64,000 bases of DNA, taken from Selaginella tamariscina. Lineage: Eukaryota; Streptophyta; Lycopodiopsida; Selaginellales; Selaginellaceae. Positions 23,401 to 36,294 of this stretch are shown here, piece after piece. The notes under the pieces were generated by a model, which was not told the origin of the DNA, did not search any database, and worked only from the letters and a program-made list of their open reading frames with translations. Position numbers and translations under genes: made by a program. Location: assembly GCA_003024785.1 (NCBI GenBank), contig PUQB01000388.1:1-64000 (forward strand), in the 5' to 3' direction. The number at the start of each line of letters is the position of its first letter. The stretch's first letter is position 1.

Positions 23401-24337
23401 GTCCACCACAACTTCCAAAGATTGAACTATCAGAAGAAATGGTGTATCAAGCTTCCAAAACGTAACTCCTCTCTCTCTCACACGCACACGCACACGCACG
23501 CACATGCACAGAAGTATATACACAGAAACGTGTTGTATATGGAAAATCAAAAGCTTTATAGAGTAATGCTAGGTGTGTGTATAGCTGATGAAGTATTACA
23601 GTTAAACTTCGGAAAGATAATGAATTTTAATTTTGATGGACTGTTAAGCATTTTTATACGATTTGTTTATTTTGTTAAACGACTTGACCTGGCAATGTTC
23701 ATTAATGGTCACTTAAAGTATAAAATATTTTATTGTTTACAATTAATTGTAATTGTAATGATAAGCACTAAGCAGTATATGAATTTAATATTGAAGTAGT
23801 GTTAGGCATTTTTATATGATTTGTTTATTTTCTTAAACCACTTGACATGACAATGTTAATTAATTGTCACTTAAAAGTATAACACAGTTTATCGTCAATT
23901 CCATTGTAATTGCTACTTACAATAACTTCTGTGTTTTATTATATCCTTCATAAAAAAGTAGGAGATTTTTAATTTAATTTAATTTTTATTTTTCAAAATA
24001 AAAAATAATAGCTAATAGTTATTAAAACATACAAACATTGAAGTATTTAACATTCTAAAATGGGGTCAGTATGCATAGATAATGAATAAATAAATTTAAT
24101 GTCTGAAATTTATATTATGTATAATATTTTATACTCCTATAATCTATATTAATATGGATTTCTATTTAATATACTATTCTATATATAGATCAATCAAGCT
24201 TTAATACGCAAAGAATTCATAATTTAATTATTGTATAATTATAAAGCTAGTCATTTCACAACAAGCCACACAATCGAAAACATGTGACATTATGTTGTAC
24301 GTATATATGCTATATAATTAATTTTAACATAAACCAT

Positions 24338-24400
24338 CCGGTGAGCGTGGATCAAACACATGCATGACCTTAATCTAAAGCTTTATATCCTCGCTTTACA
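24338..24400 (-). pseudogene. Fossil tRNA-Phe
   Basis: The reverse complement keeps the T-arm and acceptor 3' strand (TTTGATCCACGCTCACCG) and parts of the anticodon region. Most similar to the fossil at 6936. Confidence 0.6.
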
Positions 24401-24474
24401 TCTTAAGACACATATATACTGAGTCATGTTTCCAGGTGGAGAAGTTACTGTCTACTAGCAATACGTATACGTTG

Positions 24475-24560
24475 TATGTCGACGATCTCAGGATGCCGTT
24501 AAGATTCTTAAAAGGCGGGATTCGATGCCAATGATGTTACTGGAGTCTTGATGCTCATGT
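24475..24560 (+). pseudogene. Third copy of the unknown exon relic
   Basis: Shares CTCAGGATGCCGTTAAGATT and GATGTTACTGGAGTCTTGA with 2390-2460, with internal indels. Confidence 0.45.
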
Positions 24561-24667
24561 TAATAAGCTAAATCTGTTTTATGTATATTTAACAACGGTT
24601 TTTTTAAAAAAATAATAATCAAAGTTCTCAAGTTTTCTAATTTATGTAAAAATGTATCCAAGAGAGG

Positions 24668-24720
24668 GAGAGCCTTGTACTAGAGATCCGAATGTAACTT
24701 GTTGGATTCGCAATATTACA
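24668..24720 (+). pseudogene. Fossil tRNA-Phe, plus strand
   Basis: GGGAGAGCCTTGTACTAGAG and the following TTGGATTCGCAAT follow the D-arm to T-arm order of tRNA-Phe; the anticodon loop is changed. Paralogous to 2633. Confidence 0.45.
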
Positions 24721-24840
24721 AACTTTAAAACAAAGTTAGCATGGTTATAAAAGTGAGTGTTTAGGATTTAGGGCGCAATCGAGTTTTGAATTTTGAATCT
24801 TGTATTCAAAATTTTAAACTTCACTTTCGCAGAAAATGGG

Positions 24841-24866
24841 TTGAGTGTGGATCAAACACGTTGAAT
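24841..24866 (-). pseudogene. tRNA-Phe 3' fragment
   Basis: TTGAGTGTGGATCAAACACG matches the reverse of the T-arm and acceptor end. It lies 23 bp before the PPR relic. Confidence 0.45.
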
Positions 24867-24888
24867 TCTGCATAATTTTGATTGTGTA

Positions 24889-25170
24889 ATGCATTCCCAT
24901 GAGATTGAACCACTTGAGACGCTACAGATTACACAATGTGGTCGCAGATCCAGTCGATATGTACAACCCAATGCAACGAGAATGGCATCATGCCAAGCAA
25001 TCTTCAAAGAATGTGCACACAGGTACAACTATACGTGCACATGTTTGTATACAGGTAGAAGAATCCACGCTGAAGTGGGTGTAACCAACACATTCGTGAC
25101 AAACACTGTGCTGGATTGTACACCGAATACAGTAGCATGGAAGCATATCATCAAGCATCAAACAAAACAG
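24889..25170 (+). pseudogene. PPR relic
   Basis: Keeps part of exon 1 (ADPVDMYNPMQRE, aligning with DPITVYNTMQED of the gene at 34266), the intron with CAG|GT at the same place, and the start of exon 2 (GRRIHAEVGVTNTFVTNTVL). The remainder is deleted up to the GT tract at 25171. Frameshifted. Confidence 0.75.
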
Positions 25171-25799
25171 GTGTGTGTGTGAGAGAGATAATATGTGTTT
25201 TACTATATAGTTTTTATTATATGTATTTTATGGTATTTATTAATCAATATATCTTCAGGTAGTTTTCACGTTATAAATTATTTAATAGCCTATGACGTTT
25301 TATTTTATTTTCATAAAAGAGATATAAAGTGTGTGTGTGTGTGCGTGCGTGTGTGTAATGTTACGATGTGTATACCCTCGTTCTACACCTCCCTCGTATA
25401 GCTTACGGTCCATTATTTATTTCTATAATATATTACAAAGAGTCAAAATTACAGATTATAAATTTATTTATATTATTTAACAAAATTTAAAACTTGAAAA
25501 CACATAGTTCTAAATTAGTAAATTAAATTATTTAACTATTATAATTAATTCATTACAGTTTCAAGTCCTTTTTCACGTCACATTGAGCATTATATACGCA
25601 TGAGTTCATCGAAAATGGTATACATGTCAACATGTGTTTGTCCGTGTGTACGGCTTGCCAAAGTTGTGTGATAATGGTATTCTGGGTGTAGGCAAGAGTG
25701 TGTACGTGTGTGTTAAATTCACGTTCTTAATGTTTTTAGTTTGGGAATTATCTGCTAGCGTCTCTCTCTCTCTCACAACAAAAATAAAAATGATGTTTT

Positions 25800-26985
25800 A
25801 AGAATATTTTATTTTTAAACATACATTTAAAAATATTTTTCTTTAAACATTTATTAAAAATATTTTTTAATATTAAAAAATGCTAGTAAAATAATAAATT
25901 ATTAATTATTAAAAATGAGACTTTAAACATATCTCCTTTTAGTTACAAAACAGAAGACACACGCATGTATAAACACGCAGTATAAGCAGAAGTATAAACT
26001 GTGCTTGCAAATAAATAAATTTTTATATATTATATTAATAAAATTGTGTTAACAAATAATTATATAGTATATTTAATTTTTTTTCATAAAATATATGCAA
26101 CATGGAATATTTAAAGAACATACTAAGAATATAATTTTTATTTAATTTATTAAATTTATATTATATTATGTGTTTATTTTAAATATATAAATTTGTATTG
26201 TATTATTAATTCATATTAATAGTTAGATCCTATAAATAAATTTATGGAATATAATTATAAATATTACTATTAGTAAAAGTTATATACCATAACTTGGACA
26301 TTAAATGGTTAAGGGTCGTAAATGACCCTAAAAAATGCTCAAATCTCATAGGAAGAAGAGGAATGAGAACGAACAGAAGAATAAGAAGCAGGATTTAGGT
26401 AAGGCAACCAAAGAAGGCAAACGGAAGCGGCAACAGTAGCCAAAAATAATGAATAGAAATCCGAAAGGAGATGTGACACATTGATTGTTATTCAGTTTTT
26501 TTAAATACATAATATATACATTTTCTGTCCTCTATACATTGTCTTTGTTGTCGATGGTATAGATGAATATTGATATATCATAAACATATTATTTGAATTC
26601 TTTTCTGTTCCATCAAACACTCATTAACCCTCTATTTTTTTATCTTTGTTATATTTATGTTTATCAAATTTATTTTTATTTATTCTAGTATTTTTTTGGT
26701 CTTCGAATTTTAATACTATTATTTTGTAAACTAATATAACAAATATCTCTACAGAAATTATACTAATCAACAATAATATGTAAAGAAATTCCACATTCTA
26801 CCATAGCAATCTGTTGTTGCATTTTAATTAATTAATAATACATAATATTAATCATTTATTTCTATTTTAAATTTTATGAGCAAATCAAGTACCAATTTTA
26901 AAATCTTAGTAGTATTATATACTTTACATTTTTATTTTATTTTATCTTTCTTGTTGTTATCTCCTTTCATTTTCATTAAGCTTTC
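25800..26985. other. AT-rich intergenic DNA
   Basis: No gene recognised. 26330-26450 is an A/G-rich island that stands out from the AT background, with no similarity I can name. It is flanked by GGGTCGTAAATGACCC (26308-26323), a short perfect palindrome. Confidence 0.4.
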
Positions 26986-27714
26986 ACATTTTTTATAAAC
27001 ATAGTTCTTTGTAAGTAAATTAATTTTAACACAAAAATTAATTACTTTTAATGGTGAATTAATCATTTTATGCAATTCACACATATTCATATCTTTAAAA
27101 GAACAATTTGCAAAAAAATAAAAATAAACATTATGAGAATAATAATAACAATGAAAAAAATAAAAAAATAATACACAAACGAATGAAATGAAAAAATTTT
27201 ATGTGAGACACGATAGAAATGCACTACTTAAATATAACATGTACACACTTAAATGGAATATGGAGATTCATGTTTTTTTTCTATTGTTTTGACTTATATT
27301 AAAGATAAATATGTACACCTTTAAATAGGAATGTGTTGCATTCACCTTTTTGATTTATTTAATTTATACAAAGGTATCACTTTATTTAGAGTGAAGTCTG
27401 TGCAAATTAACAAAGACGGGGGCATTGTACAAACTAACTAAGAATTTAATAAAATGTACCAACGGATTCTATGCACTTAACGATCGAGATATGCTTTAAT
27501 TGATTCGGAAGTGAAATTGTTTCACAAGGGATATTGAAGAGAATCATGAATAAATTTTAAATTTTTATCTTTCGCATGGTACATGCTTATCAGAAAATCT
27601 AAAGCTGTAGCATTCTTAGAGAATTCACGACAATGATTCACAAAGGAATATCAAAGAAAATTGGATTAAAGAGTATGATATAACTAAATTACATATATTA
27701 ATTTAATGTTTCAT

Positions 27715-29455
27715 ACTGGCCGGTCTTAAGATGACATATTCCCATAAACATGTCCGGTTGTGTACGTCCCTGTTTAAATATAACATTGATGTTATTAAAC
27801 AAATGGATTATATACAAATATACTATCTTTTATTTATTATTATTGTTAAATTAACATACCTTTCTAGCGTTTTCATCAACGTGAAGTCCATCCATAATAA
27901 ATTGTGTTCTGCGTAGTTCTTGTACAAGTCTAGCCAATAGATGCTATGGCTATATGGAAACAGAAATAAACTTAGTGCGCAGGCGCACACACACAGTGTA
28001 ACTGTGTGTGATACAATTGATTGTGTTCTGTTTTTTCAAAGAGAAGTTAGCTATAAACAAAAATCACAAGGCGTACATACAATACTTCATAACAATACAG
28101 GAGAGAGGGAGAGGGAGAGGGAGACGTAGATATATCAATATGTATATTCATATATACAACCGCACTTGCACAAGTACACGTACCTAGAACCGTCTGGATG
28201 TGTAATGAGAATGTCAATGTCTCCACATGTCTCTTTAACCCTTCGATATGAACCTGCTGCATTGACCCAAGCCTAGAAACACAATGTCACCACACACACA
28301 CACCGAAGCCTAGAACATATATATAACTCAATGCTAAAGATCTCTCCCTCTCCCTCTCTCTCTCAAACACACACACACACACACACACACCACAACTTGC
28401 GAGACTTCATTGCCGGGTATTCTCAAATTAATATCATCATAATATTTAACTCCCATGCGAGCCATAACACTCGTTAATTAAGTCCTTAACCTCTCGGTAA
28501 CCCTTTTTATAGAGCTCACGAGCGTGTGTTGCACCTATTCCCCATCAGTACTTGTATTCCCCCAACCTATAAAATTTATTATTACTTAATCTGATTATTA
28601 TGCTTGTATTTTCAAGTTGATACGTGTGTGTGTGTCTGTTATATACACGGGGGGGGGGGGGACGACGTTGTCTAGTTAATTTTATAATTAAACTGCTATC
28701 TATTAATTAAGTTAAACTATTTAATACATGTTCATTTAAATTAAACTAAATTAGTTAAACAAATTACCTGTGGTCGAGCTTTTGAAGACGACCAGTTCCA
28801 AGAATTTCTTTAATTTTCTGTAATAATGAAGATCCGAGTTCATCCATGTTTCTAACTTGTTCAGACCTTGTACGGTAAACCTCGTAACTTATTCACAGCC
28901 TGTAAAAACATACGTATCTGTGTGTTATACAGATACGTACATGCACACACACACGTGTGTGTGCATGCATATTTATGTTATATACCCTTACCCTTCTGTA
29001 CATGAGCGATCTCCATTGGTCACCGAGGACGTCCTCATAGGTATGCCACATTTCAGCCAGGGGATTTGTAAGATGCTCATTAAGATTCACATATTCCTGT
29101 TTACCATAAACGTCTGTTTACGTCTGAATTTATTTTTGAAGTTAAAATTATCATCTTCTTCAGAACTCTCATATTTCTCATCGGCCACGCATAAAGCATT
29201 CATAAAGCAGAAAACACTGGAAAAACCATATATAATGCGTTAGTACTATATACATTAATACATTTGTATACAATGTGTATACGTCATAGTACAGGTCGAC
29301 TTCTTCAATAGCTTTCTCATTGCAAGCAAATACATAATTCAAGTATAATGGGATATTCTTAGAATATTAAGATCCCCGAGAATATCCTACAGATTCCTTG
29401 AAATCTAAACATCTCTTCTTGCTTTGCTCTGAATTCGTGCTTCTTACTGTAGCCC
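27715..29455 (-). pseudogene. Truncated DNA polymerase lambda copy
   Basis: On the reverse strand it follows the fuller gene at 41563-45332 from the N-terminal exon (partly deleted around the BRCT start) through the 8-kDa domain exon ([26 protein letters not shown]), the helix-hairpin-helix region, the catalytic exon with GDIDIL and the following exon, to part of the [13 protein letters not shown] exon. It then stops at the unknown segment, so the C-terminal three exons are gone. Small indels occur in several exons. In a few places it keeps bases the fuller copy has lost (GTGRLQKLDH), showing that the two decayed independently. Confidence 0.85.
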
Positions 29456-29488
29456 TAAAACAGGGCATTTGTAACGTGAAAGAGAAGG

Positions 29489-29561
29489 TGCGGTGAGCGT
29501 GGATCGAACACGCGACCTTTAGATCTTCAGTATAACGCTCTCCCAACTGAGCTATACCCGC
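29489..29561 (-). pseudogene. Degenerate tRNA-Phe (GAA)
   Basis: Full-length 73-nt match to tRNA-Phe, but two substitutions break pairs: one in the anticodon stem (position 30) and one in the acceptor stem (position 6). The anticodon GAA and both internal promoter boxes remain. Probably non-functional. Confidence 0.8.
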
Positions 29562-29635
29562 TTTATATTTTAAGTGTCGCAACTGAATATTTAAGTCAAA
29601 ATTTTGAAACTGTTCCGTAATAAATCGTAAGGAAC

Positions 29636-30230
29636 AAGTATACATTTACAAGTACGTGGGTGTGTATCTACACACAGGTAGAAGAATCCACGCTCTAGTG
29701 GGCATCAAACATATTCGTGGCAAACACCGTGCTGGATATGTACACAAGATGTAGTAGCATGGAACTGGTCAAGAAACTCTTTGATGAGATGCCAAATCGA
29801 GCGATTATCTCATGGAACAATATGATCATGGGATACGCACAGAATGGACTAGGACATGCCTCACTTCAAATGTTTGATACAATGCAGGAACAAGGCTTTG
29901 TTCCATATCCACGTGCGTTTGTTGCTGTTCTCAAGGCGTGCACCAGCCGCTATAGCTTCTGAAGAACAATGGCACCACATCGAACAAGTATCACCACCAT
30001 CTAACAAACAGGTGTGTGTGTGTGCGCGCGCGCGTGTTATTATAGTCGTTTTATAAGATGCATATACAACACACACACATGTTACTGTAGACTTATTCCC
30101 ATGAACCGGAAGAAGCCCTCAAGTTGTTCAATGACACGCAGGAAGAAGGATTTGAGCCCGTTTGTGTCTGCACTTTCTGCGTGCGTGCGCATGTGTGTCT
30201 GAGTTTGTACTGGATGTTAGGAAGAGTCTT
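29636..30230 (+). pseudogene. PPR relic next to degenerate tRNA-Phe
   Basis: Exon 1 is almost absent. Exon 2 is well kept (VANTVLDMYTRCSSMELVKK, LFDEMPNRAIISWNNMIMGY, AQNGLGHASLQMFDTMQEQG) with one break near the end, then the GT-tract intron, a shortened exon 3 (EPEEALKLFNDT) and nothing further. Confidence 0.85.
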
Positions 30231-30293
30231 CAGATATACAAGCTGTTCTACACAAAGGAAATATAAATAATTAATTCAATATACATATTGAAT

Positions 30294-30319
30294 ACACACA
30301 CACACACACACACACACTA

Positions 30320-30397
<78 letters not shown>
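30294..30397. repeat. (CA)n(TA)n(GA)n compound microsatellite
   Basis: Three consecutive dinucleotide tracts in the PPR duplicon flank; the matching place at 19050 has a shorter GA tract. Confidence 0.95.
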
Positions 30398-30399
<2 letters not shown>

Positions 30400-30739
30400 A
30401 ATATTTAATAAAAATATTTATATTTAACAAAAATTAAGTTTAAGTTTGAAATACTGAAATATTTTTAATAATAATTTTAAATTTGTTAATACGAATAATA
30501 TTATTAATTTTTAAAAACTCTGATAATTCGATATTTGTTAATCACACTACACCCACGGGCAGATTATACCGTGGAATTTATTTGAATCCCACAAGCCATA
30601 TATAATATACAGACCTTACGTAACTATTCCAGGCTAAGAAAAAGAAATTTAAATTACATATGCACATACGTATTGAAAGAATTGAAAATTACATGTGTAA
30701 CCATTATTAAAAAGCATTCATTAAAAAATCAATTTGATA

Positions 30740-30895
30740 ATAAATTATCAAACATACAAATATTAATATAAAGATAAATTGCTGACTTTAGTGGGTTTAC
30801 TTCAAATATCATATGAATATATATATTATATATAAATATGGCTTTACGTATATAATAGATGTGTATATGAACATGTATATACTATAGAAACATGG

Positions 30896-30930
<35 letters not shown>

Positions 30931-30933
30931 ACA

Positions 30934-31002
<69 letters not shown>

Positions 31003-33119
31003 TGATGTGTATGTTATTTATGATGGAAGGACTTTATTCTACATATTGTCTATATTACATTCCTTATAAAACAATTATAACATTTGACAAACTTGTTGTA
31101 CTGCCTCCCCTGTAAAAGTTATATGTAAATATGTAAAATTTCAAAAAGTTACATATATATATAAATACTTAATACATATGTATGTTCATTGTATATATCC
31201 TATATATGTTAATATACATTTATACAAATATATGTAAGTATTTCAAATGTATATATACCTTATGCCTCAAAAAATGATTTTTGACAATTAATAAAATCAA
31301 CTTTAACATATAAACATGAATAATGTGCATATGCATTCAAACATACATGTATATAACACATTGTATAATAGAGTGTGTGTATATATATATATTTGAGTCT
31401 AAAAGATTTAAAACTCTAGTCCTGGTTCAAAAAATTGTAAAAGATAATAGTAATTGTGTGTTGTTTGTTAAAGCTTTTGTATATGTATAATTATAAATAT
31501 AATTGTGTTATTTTATATAAAATTATTTGTCTTATATATAGAGAGAGAATGAAGAGCATTATATATTTAAAACCTAAAGATAAAAATATAAATTTAAAGA
31601 GAGTTTATCTCTACATATTAAATGTGTCACTATATAATGTATATCAATTAATATATTTAATTTATAAGTTTCATACTATACATAATGTAATATATATGAG
31701 TTAATATATTAGTTGAGGTATTATATTTGTATAAAGCATAAAGATAATTAAGGGAAATGATCACTAAATAATTGCCAATGACGTTAATAATGTAAGTCCT
31801 TCACATGTTTATAACATAATATAACTTCCACCACCTAAAATTCTTCCTTACACTAACATATTGTATTAAACTATGCTGGCTGGATGCCTGACCGGGAATG
31901 CCTGTCCTAAAGAAGAACACACTCAGGTATCCCAACTAGGCATCCGGCCGGGAATGCCTGGCCCTAAAGAAGAACACACCATTGTCTTTTAAATAAAGTT
32001 TTGATATTAATTTAAGTTTTATATTAAGAAAGTTACAAGTTTCTTTCTTTTTTTTTTAATTCAAACAATACAAGTATCAGTTTCAAAAAAATCATAATTT
32101 AATTATTACTCAGCTTTATTTTTATATAAATAAAACATTTATTTATAAAATCATGTTATTTGATAATTGCAAATCCACTGACTCTGTACAGGTGATATAT
32201 ATGCATGTGTGTGTATGTGTGTACACGGAAATATCTGTTACATACGTGAGTACCAGTTGAAGTACTTCTTGAAATATAAAATAAATATTAAAAATATCAT
32301 TTAAACGGTTTTATGCGATATAACCTATACGTTATTCTATTATATTAAGTTATTTAATTAATAAATATTAATTTAAGTAAGTTTCGCTGTGTTTTATGTG
32401 AATTAATTAAATTGCAACATCAGATTTCATCTAGGTGTTGCCAGCTTATATTCATATTAAAATGGGAAGTTTAAAATTTTGCATTGAAATTAAATTATTC
32501 ATACACATTTAGTTGATTTGTCGATGTGGTTGAGTCCGGAAGTATCTCTTAAAAATATTGCTTCTTAAAGCTTAATGATTGGTGCACTAATAAAGTATGA
32601 TTTAAAGTTTTTAATTGGTTTCGTCAGTTTTCCAATTTTATTATTCTTTTATTTTTATTTTAAGAAAAGTTTACAGTGACTTTTGCTGTTAATATTTTAA
32701 AGTTGTAGTAAAAAACGAGTTAGAAACAGCAAAATACGAGAGTTCTTATTACGTCTGGCTATGGTTATGTTGACTTGCGTTGACAGTATATATGCATGAG
32801 TCAAACTAACTACAGCGTATGTATACGACGCAAGTGATCTTTAAAGGTGTATTGATACTATTTATTTGACTGTTTATGCAATTATAAGCGTGTGCATATA
32901 CATGCAATATATGTTTATTATATATATCATGATTATACATATAATAGTAAAATGTCAATAATATATATACACACATATCTGGAGTACTTACTGAGCTTTC
33001 CTAATTTATTAAGAGAATGAGAAAAGACCATAGTCTATTTCAAAATATTTTTGGTAATGCTTTATATCTAAAGCGTAACACTTTGGTAGTTACACATACA
33101 AACAATACTGAATATATAG

Positions 33120-33153
<34 letters not shown>

Positions 33154-33430
33154 ATACGTATATTTAAATGCTGATATTGTAGGTGTTATCTGTTTTCCTA
33201 CTAAGGTTATAATTTATTTAGTTTAATAGTTCTTATTACCTGCACATAAACAGTACAGCTTTGATGACACGCGCGCGCGCAAGTATATATAGAGAGAGAC
33301 AGACAGACAAACAAAGAAAACGGTATATATATAATTTTCAAATTATTATTTATAACATTCTCCAATACCAAACGATATATACAAAACTTCAAATCTAATA
33401 TTATTTTGTTGTTAAGAAATATTCTATGTA
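30740..33430. other. AT-rich intergenic DNA with microsatellites
   Basis: No gene recognised. It contains a (CA)n(TA)n tract of about 100 bases at 30899-30998, a TA tract at 33127-33150, and a short GC-rich tandem repeat at 31878-31980. Reading frames here are AT-driven. Confidence 0.5.
31878..31980. repeat. Two-copy tandem repeat, period about 57 bp
   Basis: CCGGGAATGCCTG and CCTAAAGAAGAACACAC each occur twice in order (31890-31922 and 31949-31979). GC-rich against an AT-rich background. Confidence 0.85.
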
Positions 33431-33600
33431 TATTCTTAAATATGAACCGTCGCTGGATCAGCTCAAAGGATTCCGTTAGATTTGTGACACGTGGCAGTGT
33501 CTTAGAGACCGTCTTTGACTTGTATTGACCATTTTATTGGGGTTGACCATGGACGTTTGTTTACTCTCTCTACGCACACACACAAGTACTTCTAGTTGTG
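33430..33600 (+). repeat. G-box-containing module, copy 1
   Basis: Contains GACACGTGGCAG, a perfect G-box/ABRE core, between AAGGATTCCGTTAGATTT and GTTTACTCTCTCTACGCAC. The reverse complement of the same block occurs twice at 63305-63440 and 63780-63910. It lies about 0.5-0.7 kb upstream of the tRNA-Phe/PPR pair. A duplicated promoter piece is possible but unproven. Confidence 0.6.
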
Positions 33601-34110
33601 TATTTGGATTTGTATTTGGATTTATATGGAATTTTTATGGATTAAGTTAGGATAGAAGGGCATGCTATTTGTGTTATTGTGAAATATATTTTTTTTATAT
33701 TGAATGAAATCATTAAAGTCTAAAATAAATAAAGCTATACTGAATAATGTTTTAATTGAATCAATATTTAAACTTTTCATTTCATGCAGTAAAAAGAGCA
33801 AATGTAGTTAAAATTATGTTTGAAACAGTTATTAACATCATTTACTTTATAAATAAATTTGGGTATATTGCATCATGCATGGGTTGTCTATATACAGACA
33901 TGTTAACTGTTTTGATCATGACATGCATATTATACTAATAAATTTTTTATAATAATCACATGACCTGTTTCAGCGTATGAAACACATATCTATCTATCTA
34001 TATTGATAAAAGTATGTGTTCATATTTAAATATAAATTTATACGTTGTTTAACGAATATTCGCTACTAGAAAGGAAAACCTAATTTTTAGGTATTAGAAG
34101 TTTTCTTAAG

Positions 34111-34183
34111 TGCGGTGAGCGTGGATCGAACACGCGACCTTTAGATCTTCAGTCTAACGCTCTCCCAACTGAGCTATCCCCGC
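34111..34183 (-). tRNA. tRNA-Phe (GAA)
   Basis: 73 nt with discriminator A. Acceptor GCGGGGA/TCACCGC, D-arm GCTCAGTTGGGAGAGC, anticodon loop CTGAAGA, T-arm GCGTGTTCGATCCACGC. A box TAGCTCAGTTGG and B box GTTCGATCC present. The most canonical copy in the window and the best model for the others. It lies divergently about 80 bp from the PPR gene's probable start. Confidence 0.95.
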
Positions 34184-34265
34184 TTACACTTTTAATTCCT
34201 CAACCGAATAGTACTACACATTCTAAAAGTATACGATAGTTGATCAGCTTGCATAATGCAATCTG

Positions 34266-36257
34266 ATGCGACTGAGACATTATAAGATCGTTGCAAGGAT
34301 CAATCACTCAACAAACACCACAAATCGCCTTGCAAACAATGCCAACACCGATCCAATTACTGTTTACAACACAATGCAGGAAGACGGTGTCACCCCAAGT
34401 AATGCACTCCTTATTTCAGCATTCAAATACTGTGCAATCAAGAGGGACCTCCAAACAGGTACATATCCATATACATATACAAAGTGTGTCTGTCTTATAG
34501 GTGGGTGTGTATCTACACAGGTAGAAGAATCCACGCTCAAGTGGGCATACCAAACATATTCGTGGCAAACACCGTGCTGGATATGTACACGAAATGTAGT
34601 AGCATGGAACTGGCCAAGAAACTGTTTGATGAGATGCCAAATCGAACGATTGTCTCATGGAACACTATGATCATGGGATACGCACAGAATGGACTAGGAC
34701 ATTCCTCACTCGAAATGTTTGATAGAATGCAGGAACAAGGCCTTATTCCTGATCCACGTACGTTTGTTGCTGTTCTCAAGGCGTGCACCACCCTAGCTTC
34801 TGAAGAACAATGGCATGACATCGAACAAGTATCACCACCATCTAGCAAACAGGTGTGTGTAAGAGGCATATAATACACACACATATACACATGTTATTGT
34901 AGAGTTATATGGTGAAACCCACAAGCCTTGCAATGGGTATTGTTCTTCACAACAAGATTAAAGCCCATGGACAAGAATTAAATATCTTTGTTGCAAGTAC
35001 GTTACTAAACATGTATACCAAATGCGGAAGCATATCAGATACTCGGAAAAGTGTTTGACGGGATGGTAAGACGAGATACTGTGGCATGGAACTCCATCAT
35101 AGCTTGTTATACACAGTCCCATGAACCGGAAGAAGCCCTCAAGTTGTTCAATGATATGCAGGAACAAGGATTTGAGCCCGACTCTAGAACGTTTGTGTCT
35201 GCACTTTCTGCTTGCTCTAGCCTTGCACTCAAGGTGCGTGCGTGCGTGTGCGTGGGTGTGTGTCTGAGTTTGTACTGGATGTTAGGAAGAGTCTTCAGAT
35301 ATACAAACAAGAAGAGGTGTTCTACAGAAAGGAAGAGAAATACACACCCAACTAGCAGAAGCAGGTCAGGAGGCTGACATATTCGTGGCAAACACACTGA
35401 TAGACATGTACGCGAAATGTGGTAGTATACATGAAGCTCGAACAGTATTCAACCGTATACATCGCCCAGATACGGTCACATGGAACTCAATGATGTCGGG
35501 ATACGTACAATGTGGAGAAGGAAAGCTTGCACTTGAACTCTACAATAGAATGGATCTTGTTCCCGACTCTCGAACGTTTGTATGTGCACTAGCTGCTTGT
35601 GGTGCTGTGTCATTCGGGGAACCAGGACAGGAAATACAGGGAAAAAGCTTGAAACTGTATAGTCTGGAGCAGGGAATGTGTATACACTATCGGATACTGA
35701 AGATGGAACTTGATAAGAACGTGTTTGTTGCAAGCAGCCTGGTGGATATGTACTCCAAGTGGGAGCATGCTGGACGCAAGGCGTGTATTCGACACCATGG
35801 ATATGCAGGATCTCGTTGCATGGACTGCTCTCGTGTGGGGGTACGCACAGAGTGGGGAGGGACATATCGCTCTTGAAGTGTTTGATCGTATGGATGCCGA
35901 GGGCTTAGTACCTGATGCGAGGACTTATGCTGCAGGTGTTCTTGCTGTTACCAAGCTTGCAGAGGCTTTGACCAGAGAGTTGATTTGAAGGCGAAGGGAG
36001 CGGATATACACTCCAGGATTTTGAAAGCAGGATATGAACAGGAGATGTTCGTTGGGAACAACCTGCTTGATATGTATGTGAAATGTGGGAGTGTGATTGA
36101 TGCGAGGAAGCTGTTTGAAAGAATGAGGAACAGAGATGTGGTTTCATGGACTACCATGATATGTGGATATGCACATAGTCAGGAGCCCGAGGTTGCCTTG
36201 GAGCTCTATACTCGCTTCCAAACTGAAAGCCTGGTATGTATAACTCCCACGCACACG

Positions 36258-36294
<37 letters not shown>

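Larger units (their letters stand above)
26985..30740. repeat. PPR/polymerase-lambda composite duplicon
   Basis: Contains the unknown segment (26985-27715), the truncated polymerase lambda (27715-29455, minus), a degenerate tRNA-Phe (29489-29561, minus), the truncated PPR (29636-30230, plus) and a shared downstream flank. The region 11620-15930 is its inverted, partly deleted copy. Confidence 0.8.

Noticed and set aside
26300-26330. Terminal inverted repeat of a transposon at the GGGTCGTAAATGACCC palindrome
   Set aside because: No matching partner end or transposase was found nearby.
28857-29243. 128-codon plus-strand frame
   Set aside because: It is the antisense of the polymerase lambda 8-kDa domain exons.
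31878-31980. LTR or copia relationship for the GGAATGCC repeat
   Set aside because: The only shared feature with the copia LTR is a short GGCATTCC-like word.
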